Origin: Pseudomonadales bacterium
Lineage (GTDB): Bacteria > Pseudomonadota > Gammaproteobacteria > Pseudomonadales > Azotimanducaceae
Direction: 5' to 3'
NCBI GenBank assembly: GCA_022825925.1
Contig: JAJDVW010000016.1
Location: 1 to 64,000, forward strand
Length of the DNA stretch: 64,000 nucleotides
Shown here: piece after piece, positions 57,001 through 64,000 of the stretch
Position numbering within the stretch: the first letter of the stretch is position 1
Layout of the letters: each line of letters starts with the position of its first letter
Translations under genes and position numbers: made by a program
Notes under the pieces: model-generated
What the model was told of the DNA's origin: nothing
The model's input: the letters and a program-made list of their open reading frames with translations, nothing else
The model's database searches: none

Positions 57001-57468
57001 GGCATGATGGTGGGGCCCGACGTCGAGCGCACGGCCCTGGTGCGTCACTGCGTGCGGATGTTCAACGCCGGCGCGAACCTGACCACGCCGCTCTTCGGCG
57101 TGGTGGTGCGCAAGGCCTACGGACTCGGGGTGCAGGCCATGTGCGGGGCGAGCGCCCTCGTCGGCTTCTTCACCGTGGCGTGGCCGACGGCGGAGTTCGC
57201 CGGCATGAACATCGAGGGGTCCGTCAAGCTCGGCTACCGCAAGGAACTCGCCGCCATCGAGGACGCGGAGGAGCGGCGCCTCGAGTTCGAGCGCCGGGTG
57301 GAGCGCGCCTACGAAGGCGCGAAGGCGGTCAACGCGGGCACCGGCGGCGGGCTCGACGACGTGATCGACCCGGCGGATACCCGGAGCTGGATCGCCAACA
57401 GCCTGCGCCGCCTGCCGCCCCGGGCTCCGCGGACCGAGAAGAAGTACCCGTACATCGATACGTGGTAG
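54061..57468 (+). CDS. Single-chain biotin-dependent acyl-CoA carboxylase (BC-BCCP-CT)
   Basis: A 1,135-residue multifunctional enzyme. Residues about 1-450 are biotin carboxylase (LLIANRGEIAIRIARAAG; ATP-binding KAVAGGGGRGTRV; IETNARLQVEHTVTEEVTG). A biotinyl domain follows with the EAMKMEH motif (biotin Lys564). From about residue 640 a carboxyltransferase of the acyl-CoA carboxylase type extends to the C-terminus (AKRYARGYRMPREN, FGEGGGGRPGDDS, MGGPAMIEGGGLG). Separate alpha and beta chains are usual; the one-chain layout matches long-chain acyl-CoA carboxylases described in actinobacteria and some proteobacteria. Chain-length preference is not readable. The ATG at 54061 has a strong ribosome site. 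Confidence 0.93.
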   Translation: MSFDALLIANRGEIAIRIARAAGELGLRTVAVHSEDDAASLHVRAADEARELAGVGASAYLDEEAVIEAARASGCGAIHPGYGFLAERAGFARRCAEAGIVFVGPSPEHLELFGDKGRARAAARAAGVPVLEGIDGAVSLEQAGDFLASLCGGAMIVKAVAGGGGRGTRVVTSAEELGAAYERCRSEAQAAFGVPDVYVEEFLPHARHVEVQILGDLQGGVAHLGERECSVQRRHQKLVEVAPAPGLPDDVRAAIIDAAVRFAGSERYTNLGTFEFLVDASGDRPERPFVFIETNARLQVEHTVTEEVTGVDLVQTQLRLADGASLDDLGLGAGAAPAPRGHAIQARVNMETIGADGTVRPASGTLTVYEAPSGPGVRTDGFGYAGYRTSTAFDSLLAKVIGYAPSVDFPAAIARTSRALSEFRLEGVGTNLPFLRNVLRHEDFAAARVYTRWVDEHLAELAVPESDSARRFVGAGTDAADGGQGGYAGARVDSSDPLALFDHDARVKADQSGSEAPAELPDVVGPEGAVGLSSPIQGTIVSLDVAVDDEVRKGQQVAVVEAMKMEHVIAADRDGVVRRITMAAGDVVREGYPIVFVEEAKVTGVRAAAVEALDPDYIRPDLRQTYERHDLTLDEHRPEAVAKRYARGYRMPRENIDQLMDPGSFKEYWPLIVARQHKRHDMDELRRNTPADGLIAGIGTINGDLFDEEQARAMVVHYDYTVLAGTQGGRNHYKQDRMFELANRFRIPVVLFGEGGGGRPGDDSTGPGVAFDTHTFTQFSKLSGLVPLVSVINGRTFAGNTALVACCDVIIATERTTVAMGGPAMIEGGGLGIYTPEEVGPMSFQVPNGVVDILTKDEEEAVDVAKRYLSYFQGRTESWEAHDQRALRHVVPENRLRLYDMKEIVHTIADVGSVLEIREKFGIGVITAFIRVEGHPMGVIANNPHHLAGAIDSDGADKGARFIQLCDAFDIPVLSLMDCPGMMVGPDVERTALVRHCVRMFNAGANLTTPLFGVVVRKAYGLGVQAMCGASALVGFFTVAWPTAEFAGMNIEGSVKLGYRKELAAIEDAEERRLEFERRVERAYEGAKAVNAGTGGGLDDVIDPADTRSWIANSLRRLPPRAPRTEKKYPYIDTW

Positions 57469-57615
57469 GGGCGCGGGGCGGAGTCTCCTCCCGTTTCACG
57501 CCGCTGGATCGTTGTCCGCTGGGCATGCTCCGCGTGGCTTGAGCAGCGGGCGCGTAGCGGTCCCGTGGCCCTTCGGTTCCGTTGGGCGTGCCGCTCCGGA
57601 CCGGCGGACTCTGGA

Positions 57616-58653
57616 TCATTGACGAACGGCCTTCGGTCTCTTTCGGCCCCCGTCCTCGGGTAGCCTTTCGGTTTCGCCGTCGTCCCAGAGCATCGCCGGG
57701 TGCGGAATCCGGTAGTACCCTTCGTCGGGGCTCCGCTTTCCCTTCCTGGGCCAGAAGCTGCTTTGCGTCGCATCGAATCTGCCCTTCGCGCCGCGCAGGT
57801 ACTCCTCCTCCAACTCGACGCAGATCCATTTCCGCTGCAGTCGCTCGGCGACTTCGCCCGTGACGCAGCTTCCGCCGAAGGGATCCATCACGAGATCTCC
57901 GGGATCGGTGGCCAACCGGAGGAAGTACTCCGGCAACGCTGCCGGGAATCGTGCCGGGTGGGCGCGGATGTCGTTCTCGGCGCAGTACCGCAGATACCGG
58001 CTGTTGCTCTCGGTGTTCGCGACGGCGATCAGGTTCGGCGGGATCGAGGCGCCGTTGTCACGCGCGAACTTCTCGCTGATGTCGTGCCCGGATGGACGGA
58101 GCTTGGCCTTGTACCCGGTGGAGAGAAGCCCCTTCATGCTGTCGCTGTACGGCTGCAGGACGCGCCGGTTGCTGGCGCGCGGCCACGGCGACTTCGCCAG
58201 CCACCAGACCGTGTTGACCGCATCCTTGACGCGCACGCGCCGGATGTTCACCCATTCCGCCGGGGTCGGGAGCTTCGACGGATTCCACCAGTAGAACTCC
58301 TGGGCCAAATGGAAACCGTACTCCTCGCACAGCATGATGAGCAGCTTGAAGTGATACAGGCTCCGTACGGGAATCCCCGGCTTCCACGCGCCGCCCAGGT
58401 CGATCACCAGGCTGCCGTCCTCCTTGAGGATGCGGCGGAACTCGACCGCGAACGAACGGAACCACTCCAGATAAGCATCCTCCTGTTCGTTCCCATAGTC
58501 CTTCTTGCGGGTCAGCGCGAACGGCGGGCTCGTCAGGACCATGTCGACAGAGCAGTCGGGACACCGACCCATGACGTTCAGGCTATCGTCGTGGTGGATG
58601 CTCCCGAGCCGCGTTTGCAGCCACGCCGCCGGCTCGCCGCCCGTCGTCGTCAT
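57616..58653 (-). CDS. DNA (N4-cytosine or N6-adenine) methyltransferase
   Basis: A 345-residue beta-class modification enzyme. Catalytic motif IV is TSPPF near residue 41 and the SAM-binding motif I is DPFGGS near residue 261; the order IV then I defines the beta class. The CysVal-type HhaI motifs are absent, so it methylates an exocyclic amino group. The ATG at 58653 overlaps the end of the nuclease frame as ATGA, so the two were co-transcribed. Target sequence unknown. The 147 bases 57469-57615 hold no gene. Confidence 0.9.
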   Translation of the reverse strand: MTTTGGEPAAWLQTRLGSIHHDDSLNVMGRCPDCSVDMVLTSPPFALTRKKDYGNEQEDAYLEWFRSFAVEFRRILKEDGSLVIDLGGAWKPGIPVRSLYHFKLLIMLCEEYGFHLAQEFYWWNPSKLPTPAEWVNIRRVRVKDAVNTVWWLAKSPWPRASNRRVLQPYSDSMKGLLSTGYKAKLRPSGHDISEKFARDNGASIPPNLIAVANTESNSRYLRYCAENDIRAHPARFPAALPEYFLRLATDPGDLVMDPFGGSCVTGEVAERLQRKWICVELEEEYLRGAKGRFDATQSSFWPRKGKRSPDEGYYRIPHPAMLWDDGETERLPEDGGRKRPKAVRQ

Positions 58654-59236
58654 GCCTCGTACTCCTTGCCGACGAGCTTCTTCAGATTCATCGCATGTCG
58701 CGCCTCCCGCTCGAAGGCACGGACGATACGCGCCGGACTGTGGCTGATCGACGCAAGGTCCCGTCCGTCGAGCATCACGACCGCGAGGTTGGTGTCGGCC
58801 ATGATGCGGTTCGCGTAACGCCTTGCCTCGGCCCCGATTTCGCCGGTGGTTACGATGACGATTGCGTTGCTCTTCAGGAAGTGGGTCAAGCCGACTTCCT
58901 TGGCCACGTCGTCGAGGGCCACCCGCGCGGTGTTCTTGCACTGGATCTGCCATCGCGAGAACACGAGCCGCGCGCTCTCGAACACGAGGTCGACTTCCGC
59001 GCCCCCGGTCTGGTTCGCCCGTAGCCGGGTAGCGACGTACGTCATGTCGAGGAGTTGGCGAGCTTTCTGCGGTTGCGGTCGGTGGTTGCATGGCCATCGA
59101 ACCACGCTGCCCGCACGGCAGCCTCGAAAGCGCGCCAGTCCCCTCCGTGGGTCTCGGCCAAGGTGATCGCTCTCGCCAAGTCGATCTGCGAAGGAGAGAA
59201 CTCGCTCCCGAACGGCAGATCGCTCTTTCGGCTCAT
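58650..59236 (-). pseudogene. Restriction endonuclease with internal deletion (two frames)
   Basis: The N-terminal fragment (ATG 59236, 64 residues, FSPSQIDLARAITLAETHGGDWRAFEAAVRAAWFDG, HATTDRNRRKLA) stops at 59042. The second frame starts at ATG 59045, overlapping that stop, and gives 131 residues with a PD-(D/E)xK nuclease core: EVDLVFESARLVFSRWQIQCKN (Asp and Gln-x-Lys) of the Mrr-like type. Related enzymes, as I recall, have about 150 residues between these parts; here they are joined out of frame. The result is probably an inactive nuclease beside a live methylase, or two coupled short genes. Confidence 0.6.
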
Positions 59237-59667
59237 TGGCGAGGTTTCCGTCCCCTCACGGCTCGTTGCGGCGTGGCACCCGTTGACTGGCTGTGAATAT
59301 GGATGTTTGTACAGTCCGCGTCAAGCGAATCAAGCGAATGGACGCTCACGACCCAGTTGCCCTCCGGGCTCGTGGGACTGGCCGCGCCAATGGGACATCG
59401 TTCAACAACACCGGGTTGGGCGGGGCCGTTAAAGCCCGCGTCCGAGTTGCCGACGAAGGGGCGGTCGCGGCGTTGTCGCCCACGGCGTTCCGGTCGGAGG
59501 GGTGGCGCGGGACACGCCGGAAGTCCGTCGGACTCGTCGCGACCGACGCTGGCGCTTGCCCTATCGCGCGCGTCTGGCTGGTCTGGTCACCACCCTGGTC
59601 ACCACCCACGACCACTGCGGCATCCTGCGGTAGGCTATTGGGAAACAGAGCATAGGCAGTAGCATCG
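59237..59667 (+). other. 431-base gene-free interval with short tandem repeats
   Basis: No supported gene. A frame at 59293-59655 has no family resemblance and composition like a shadow. The interval has a perfect tandem 9-mer TCAAGCGAA (59331-59348) and a perfect tandem 12-mer CTGGTCACCACC (59583-59606). It must hold the promoters for the divergent nuclease remnant and the long plus-strand gene, but no clear -10/-35 pair stands out. Confidence 0.6.
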
Positions 59668-62600
59668 ATGTCCTACACCGTGCCCGTACCCATGCCCCGG
59701 GGGTTGCTTGAGCATCTCTCCAGCGGGGCGGAAGGGTACGATGCGCTGTGTTCGCTTCTTGGCATCGCGACCACGCAGCAAAAGAAGGAAATAATCAATC
59801 TTGATGCGGTGAAGAAGCGCCTCGCCAAGAACCCCGATGTGCCGCGGCGCGGTCGGCAGGCCGACCGCCTGCGAGCGAGCTTGCTCGCCCTCTACGGTGA
59901 CCCCGACGCGCGTCGCGAAATCTGGCGCCACCACTATGGCCTGCGGGGGGAGCGCGACCACTACACGGTCCCATCACTCGAGCGCGAGGCACTGACAGGC
60001 TACGCAGAAGACATCCTGACCGCGCAACCCGCCACGGACGCGCTCGCGGACTGTCAAGGCTTCTTCAGTTCGAGCGTTACGCGCGAGGATTGGCGTGCGC
60101 CCGCTCTTGCCGCCCTGCCACGGCTCAAGGCCGAACTGGCGAGTTGGTCGTCGGTGGCATCCGAGCGCAGGCCCCGCGTGGCGTTGGCGGCCTTCGCCGT
60201 CGCAACGTTGCTTGAGGACGCCCGGTTCCTGGTTTGGGCCATGGCTTCAGATCCGGATCTGGCGGACCGGTTCGGTTCCCTTGATCTCGCGGTACCTGAC
60301 TCCGAAGTCGAGAGCTCCGGAGCCAACTCGCGCGCGGACCGAGCCCTCGACGACACTCTCGCCCAGCTTCGTGAGCGCGCGACGGCTCTTGCAGAAGCTG
60401 CACGTGGCCTGATCGATGGGCCGGCCACCGAAGGACTCTTCGATGCTGTCGAGGTGGGTTCGAGGAACATCCTCCATTTGCGCGCCCCCGTCCTGGCCCT
60501 CGTCGCCGATACGAATGCCCTGCGCGGTCTGCACGCGGAGTTGGCCGACTCGCTCGCGGAGAAAGCCAAGACAGCGCCGTGGCTTGCAGGGGAACTTGAG
60601 CGGTGTCTGACCAGTTGGAGAGACGTGTATCCGGCAACCGTTGGGACGTCGTTGGATGCGTTTCGGGCTGACGTGGCCCGGGTTGCCAGCGCGGTGGACC
60701 CGGCGCTCGCGGAGGTCGCACGGACGGAGATGGCGTTTCGGACTGCCCAAGCGGCAAGTGAAGAGCATCGGGCGGCAGGTCTGGCCGCGGGGGCTCAGTC
60801 GCTCGCCGATTACCGGCGTGAGGCCGAGCTGAGCGCAGACGTAGCACAAACCCGGAAGCAGGTTGTGGAGGCGATGGAGCAGGCTGTGAGGGTAATGGAG
60901 CCGCATCCGTTGTCGGGTGGCAACGGAGGGTTGGACGAGGCGCCTGACCCCAATGCGGCACCTGCGGATTCCCTCCGAGCCAAGGCTGCTGAACCCAGTG
61001 CGGATCGTGCACCGACGAATTCGATTTCCCGAAAGGCGGCTCCGGCCGCCGTGATGCCCGAGAGCTTCGAGGCTCCGCCCCCGGTGGCCGAAGCCTGGAC
61101 ACGCGGCGAGATGCCGCCGGCCGATTTACCAGCGGGAGATGCACCGGCGGGAGATGCACTGGCCGGTGCGCTGGACTCGGTATCACCAAGAACCGGTGAT
61201 TCGTCGACATCAACCTTCGTTTCCTACGCGGACGTTGGCAAAGCTGCGCAAGCTTCGGCCGCCGCCGGGCCCGCGGGCCAGCCGGATCGGACAGATCACG
61301 AAGCCGAGGCGCCCCATGACGGGCGGCGCGCGACTCGGAAGGACACCGTTCCGCAGACGCACCTTGCGGAGCCTGCGGCGCCCGGCGGCGAGCAAGAGGC
61401 GCTTTGGCGGACAGTGGGCGCGGGACGGATCGGACTCGCGTACCACATTGCCAAACTCCGGCGTGCAGCCGGAGCGAGCGAGGCGCACCCGACGCCGGAA
61501 CTGCTTGAAGCCCTGGCGCTCGGCATGGCGCTCCGTGGTCCCGACGACGACCTCGCGGTCGCATATGCCCAACGGGTCGGTCCGCTAAGCGGCCTCGATT
61601 TCGAGGCGTGCGATGCGCCTCTTCGGGACGCGCTCAACCTCATTCTGTTCGCTGCTTCGCTCCGTCCCGCCCTGTTCTCTTCGCAGCGAGACGCCAGCAT
61701 CCGGGTGCTCGGGCGAGTCGACCCTCGGGGACGCCTGTCCGCGGTCCGCAGCCTCGCGCGCGCCATGGCGGAATGCGCGGAGAAGCTCCAGGGACGCCAG
61801 CTCGACCTTGTCACGCTCGAAGCCACCCTTGCCGGGGGCCTTTGGGGGGACTGGATCGACGAACATCGCGAACGCGTTGCAAGGTGGCGTACGGACGCAG
61901 CCTCCGCGAGCTTCATCGGTCCTGCGAGGGCGGTTTGGCAACGCTGGCTGCGCTCGAGCGCCGTGTTGGGCGAGTTGAGTCGGCTGGTGACGAACGGCAC
62001 AGTCGCCGATGTGCCCCGCGTCCGCGAGATCGTCTCGGACCTCAGGGATCCGAAGGCTGTTCGGACCTTGGTGGAGCACACGCATCGGTCCCTCGGACGG
62101 CACGGGGACAGCATCGTGGGTGGAGCGCTGAGGCAGCTTGAGCGTCATCTCGGCGAACCCTGCGATCTGGCGGATCGTTGGCTACGCATCATGGACACAG
62201 GACCGGTTGGCGGCCGCCGGCTTGAAGGCGATGTCGAGCGCCTTCGCGACCGCGTCAACACCCTTGGACCGCCGGCGCTGGAGGCGGTCACGCGGCTCCA
62301 GCGGACCGGTGCCGGAACACCTCTGGACAGCGCTCTGGTCTGTGCCGGAGCAACGATCGAGTTTCTCCATGGCCTTTTCCAAGGTGGTGGCGACCCCGAT
62401 CGGCCGCAGAATCCAGAGACCGTCCGACAGGCTCTCCGGGACGACCTCTTGTTCGTCACGGCGATACGCGTCGACCAGAGCGGCCAGATCGATGGATCCA
62501 TGGCATCGGAGGAGGTGCTTGCCCTGCTGACGGACACGGACGCTCACGCGGTCGATCTTCCCGCCGCCTTCGACAAGCGGCTCGGGCGGGGCGACCTTCA

Positions 62601-64000
62601 GGGGGCGCATGCCGTCTGCGAGCGGATGGGAGCCGAAGACGACCACGTTGCGGCTTACGAAGCGAAAGTCCGCTTGACGGAGGCGGTTCGCCAACGCCGA
62701 GAGAGTCTCGAAGGCCGCGTCCACGAACTGGTGGGCTGGCTTGAACAGGCGTTCATCGCCGGGGAGCTGGAGGAAAGCGCACGGGCGGAGATGACCGGGG
62801 CCTTGGACGACATGCAGCGTCGTCTTGAAGAAGATGTCGGCGTGCTCGCCGCGGACAAAGCCGTCGCCAGTGTTGCCGAGACCGTCGAACCGGCTATCGA
62901 GCGGGCCGTCAAGCAAGTCAACGACGAGCTCCGCGAGTTTCTGCCCCGCAACGATGTAGAGGAACAGGCCCTGATTGACGATGCCCTCGACGCCAGGGAT
63001 GTGGCGACGCTCCGGGAGCAGCGTGACTGGCTTAGAGACGGCCAGCCCATTCGCGCACTGGCCCGCGACGATTGCGCACACCTGCGTTCGTTCCTTGAGG
63101 CGGCAGACCGAGTCGAGGCCGAGCCGGCCTCGGATGCCGGCCATTATGAAGTCGTACGCGCCGTCGGAAACCGCCAGGACGTTTTCGGTCTCACCTTTTC
63201 CGACCTCGATGTGGACCAGTCCAAGAGGGCTGCCAAGCTGCTCGAATGCTGGTTTGGGATGGTCCGAGCCGGATCGGCGGATCGGGACGCGCTGGATGGT
63301 CTCTTCACCTCTTTCGGGTTCAACCTGAAGAACCCGGGGGTTGAAGTTCGAGGCGACGCGACTGCCGTGTTGAGAACCGATCCGTTGCGCGTTCCCGCAG
63401 TGTGTCCGGACCATACCTTTGGCTCGGATGCGGATGGCCGCTACGACGTTCTGTTGAGCCGGAGTTCAACGGCGCGTGAATCCGTCATGCAGACGGTAGC
63501 CGCCGCCGACTCGCGCAGGCAAACGATAGTGCTGCACCTCGGTCGGCTTACCCTTGCGGATCGCGAGGAGTTGCGGCGGTGGTCCATCGACGATGCGATA
63601 CCCTTCATTACGATAGACGAAACTCTCGTCCTCTACCTCGCCTCTCTGTCCGAGGGGATCCTCAGGGCGCTGTTCGACTGCACGCTCCCCTTCACCTGCA
63701 CAAGACCATACTTCACGGCAGCCGGGTTGGTACCGCCGGAAGCTTTTTTTGGCCGGGAGGGCGAGCGCGGCAAGGTGCGGGATCGCTACGGCAGTTGCTT
63801 TGTCTACGGAGGTCGCCAGTTGGGCAAGACTGCACTGCTGCGCCACGTCCGAGCTGACTTCCATCGTCCCGCGCAAGGCCATCTGGCCGAGTACATCGAC
63901 CTGAAGGCTCGGGACGTGGGCGTGGCGGAAGGTCCGCAGCATCTCTGGCAGGTGCTGTGGGGCGCTCTGAAGGATCTCCGCGTGGTGGACGATGGAACGC
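59668..64000 (+). CDS. Very large P-loop ATPase protein, partial (3' end outside window)
   Basis: One frame stays open from ATG 59668 to the window end: 1,444 codons, no stop. The N-terminal 400 residues are helical and contain no motif I know; a Pro/Ala/Asp-rich linker covers about 410-575; then a helical region (GRIGLAYHIAKLRRAAGA near 588) and a likely coiled coil near 1000-1100. Near the visible end FFGREGERGKVRDRYGSCFVYGGRQLGKTALLRHVR carries a Walker A, GGRQLGKT (residues 1381-1388), as in STAND/conflict-system NTPases. Walker B and later domains are off the edge. Its codons (ATA, TTA, CAA, AAA, CTT) are more AT-rich than those of its neighbours. The start lacks a clear ribosome site; a second ATG is at 59692. 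Function unknown; a defence role is suggested by the restriction remnant next door. Confidence 0.7.
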   Translation, partial: MSYTVPVPMPRGLLEHLSSGAEGYDALCSLLGIATTQQKKEIINLDAVKKRLAKNPDVPRRGRQADRLRASLLALYGDPDARREIWRHHYGLRGERDHYTVPSLEREALTGYAEDILTAQPATDALADCQGFFSSSVTREDWRAPALAALPRLKAELASWSSVASERRPRVALAAFAVATLLEDARFLVWAMASDPDLADRFGSLDLAVPDSEVESSGANSRADRALDDTLAQLRERATALAEAARGLIDGPATEGLFDAVEVGSRNILHLRAPVLALVADTNALRGLHAELADSLAEKAKTAPWLAGELERCLTSWRDVYPATVGTSLDAFRADVARVASAVDPALAEVARTEMAFRTAQAASEEHRAAGLAAGAQSLADYRREAELSADVAQTRKQVVEAMEQAVRVMEPHPLSGGNGGLDEAPDPNAAPADSLRAKAAEPSADRAPTNSISRKAAPAAVMPESFEAPPPVAEAWTRGEMPPADLPAGDAPAGDALAGALDSVSPRTGDSSTSTFVSYADVGKAAQASAAAGPAGQPDRTDHEAEAPHDGRRATRKDTVPQTHLAEPAAPGGEQEALWRTVGAGRIGLAYHIAKLRRAAGASEAHPTPELLEALALGMALRGPDDDLAVAYAQRVGPLSGLDFEACDAPLRDALNLILFAASLRPALFSSQRDASIRVLGRVDPRGRLSAVRSLARAMAECAEKLQGRQLDLVTLEATLAGGLWGDWIDEHRERVARWRTDAASASFIGPARAVWQRWLRSSAVLGELSRLVTNGTVADVPRVREIVSDLRDPKAVRTLVEHTHRSLGRHGDSIVGGALRQLERHLGEPCDLADRWLRIMDTGPVGGRRLEGDVERLRDRVNTLGPPALEAVTRLQRTGAGTPLDSALVCAGATIEFLHGLFQGGGDPDRPQNPETVRQALRDDLLFVTAIRVDQSGQIDGSMASEEVLALLTDTDAHAVDLPAAFDKRLGRGDLQGAHAVCERMGAEDDHVAAYEAKVRLTEAVRQRRESLEGRVHELVGWLEQAFIAGELEESARAEMTGALDDMQRRLEEDVGVLAADKAVASVAETVEPAIERAVKQVNDELREFLPRNDVEEQALIDDALDARDVATLREQRDWLRDGQPIRALARDDCAHLRSFLEAADRVEAEPASDAGHYEVVRAVGNRQDVFGLTFSDLDVDQSKRAAKLLECWFGMVRAGSADRDALDGLFTSFGFNLKNPGVEVRGDATAVLRTDPLRVPAVCPDHTFGSDADGRYDVLLSRSSTARESVMQTVAAADSRRQTIVLHLGRLTLADREELRRWSIDDAIPFITIDETLVLYLASLSEGILRALFDCTLPFTCTRPYFTAAGLVPPEAFFGREGERGKVRDRYGSCFVYGGRQLGKTALLRHVRADFHRPAQGHLAEYIDLKARDVGVAEGPQHLWQVLWGALKDLRVVDDGT

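Noticed and set aside
53962-57048. A 1,028-codon minus-strand frame opposite the acyl-CoA carboxylase
   Set aside because: The plus-strand frame is clearly the carboxylase; the antisense product is Arg/His/Asp-rich low-complexity sequence caused by GC3 bias.
59293-59655. A 120-residue plus-strand frame in the gap before the giant ATPase
   Set aside because: No recognisable domain, no ribosome site, and it runs through two tandem repeats; treated as non-coding.
60125-61564. Long minus-strand frame opposite the giant ATPase
   Set aside because: Proline/arginine-rich composition and no start context; the plus-strand frame has ordered domains and a Walker motif.
1-64000. CRISPR arrays, insertion sequences, rRNA or complete prophage
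   Set aside because: No regularly spaced 25-40 base repeats, no transposase or integrase gene and no rRNA sequence were recognised on either strand.

Overview
The window is 64 kb of high-GC (clearly above 60% by eye), densely packed bacterial DNA with no rRNA, tRNA or CRISPR array that I could recognise. The order nuoABCDEFGHIJKLMN with a fused nuoCD, together with ClpB, CbpA, DegQ and a DksA/TraR-type protein, suggests a gammaproteobacterium. The lifestyle genes (PQQ dehydrogenase, phytanoyl-CoA dioxygenase-like enzyme, acyl-CoA carboxylase, TSP3/FG-GAP metalloprotease, a probable selenoprotein) fit an aerobic heterotroph, perhaps marine or host associated. That placement is inference; no species can be named.

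Region by region. 1-14.5 kb (minus strand): the respiratory complex I operon, complete except that nuoN runs off the left edge. 14.7-15.4 kb: a PIN toxin with a ribbon-helix-helix antitoxin. 15.6-24.1 kb: a DUF3604 protein, then a tripartite RND efflux operon whose outer-membrane gene is fused to an ABC-type periplasmic binding domain. 24.3-27.5 kb: a broken zeta-like kinase gene, a dual-specificity-type phosphatase, a CoA-binding protein and O-acetylhomoserine sulfhydrylase. 27.7-33.8 kb: a membrane-anchored propeptide-like protein followed by a giant secreted metzincin with thrombospondin type 3 and FG-GAP repeats, interrupted by one frameshift. 33.9-38.4 kb: a PhyH-type dioxygenase, a HigBA module, a UGSC-type selenoprotein locus with an in-frame TGA and a bSECIS-like hairpin, and a Phd/PIN module. 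38.5-46.4 kb: small metabolic genes, a MOSC pseudogene, methylmalonyl-CoA epimerase-like and TPMT-like genes, a hydrolase/Gfo-Idh-MocA/ThuA operon and a DegQ protease. 46.5-51.1 kb: protein quality control (DksA-like, CbpA, ClpB) and a small membrane protein. 51.1-57.5 kb: a PQQ-type dehydrogenase, a VapBC pair and a single-chain biotin-dependent acyl-CoA carboxylase. 57.6-64 kb: a defence-like segment with a DNA methyltransferase, a degenerate restriction nuclease and a very long open frame (1,444 codons without a stop, running off the right edge) that ends in a P-loop ATPase.

How the parts relate. Complex I and the RND operon are energy and envelope functions of the core genome. DegQ, CbpA, ClpB and the DksA-like protein form a stress and quality-control neighbourhood. 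Epimerase and acyl-CoA carboxylase fit acyl-CoA carboxylation metabolism. Four intact toxin-antitoxin pairs plus one decayed zeta-like locus, a degraded restriction system and several genes broken by single bases (selenoprotein, metalloprotease, MOSC, zeta) indicate either much accessory-gene turnover or a draft-quality assembly with indels; read mapping would separate these.

The most notable items are the UGSC selenoprotein (Sec codon plus a correctly spaced hairpin), the incomplete giant ATPase frame beside the restriction-modification remnant, the binding-protein/TolC fusion, and the split propeptide/metalloprotease pair.
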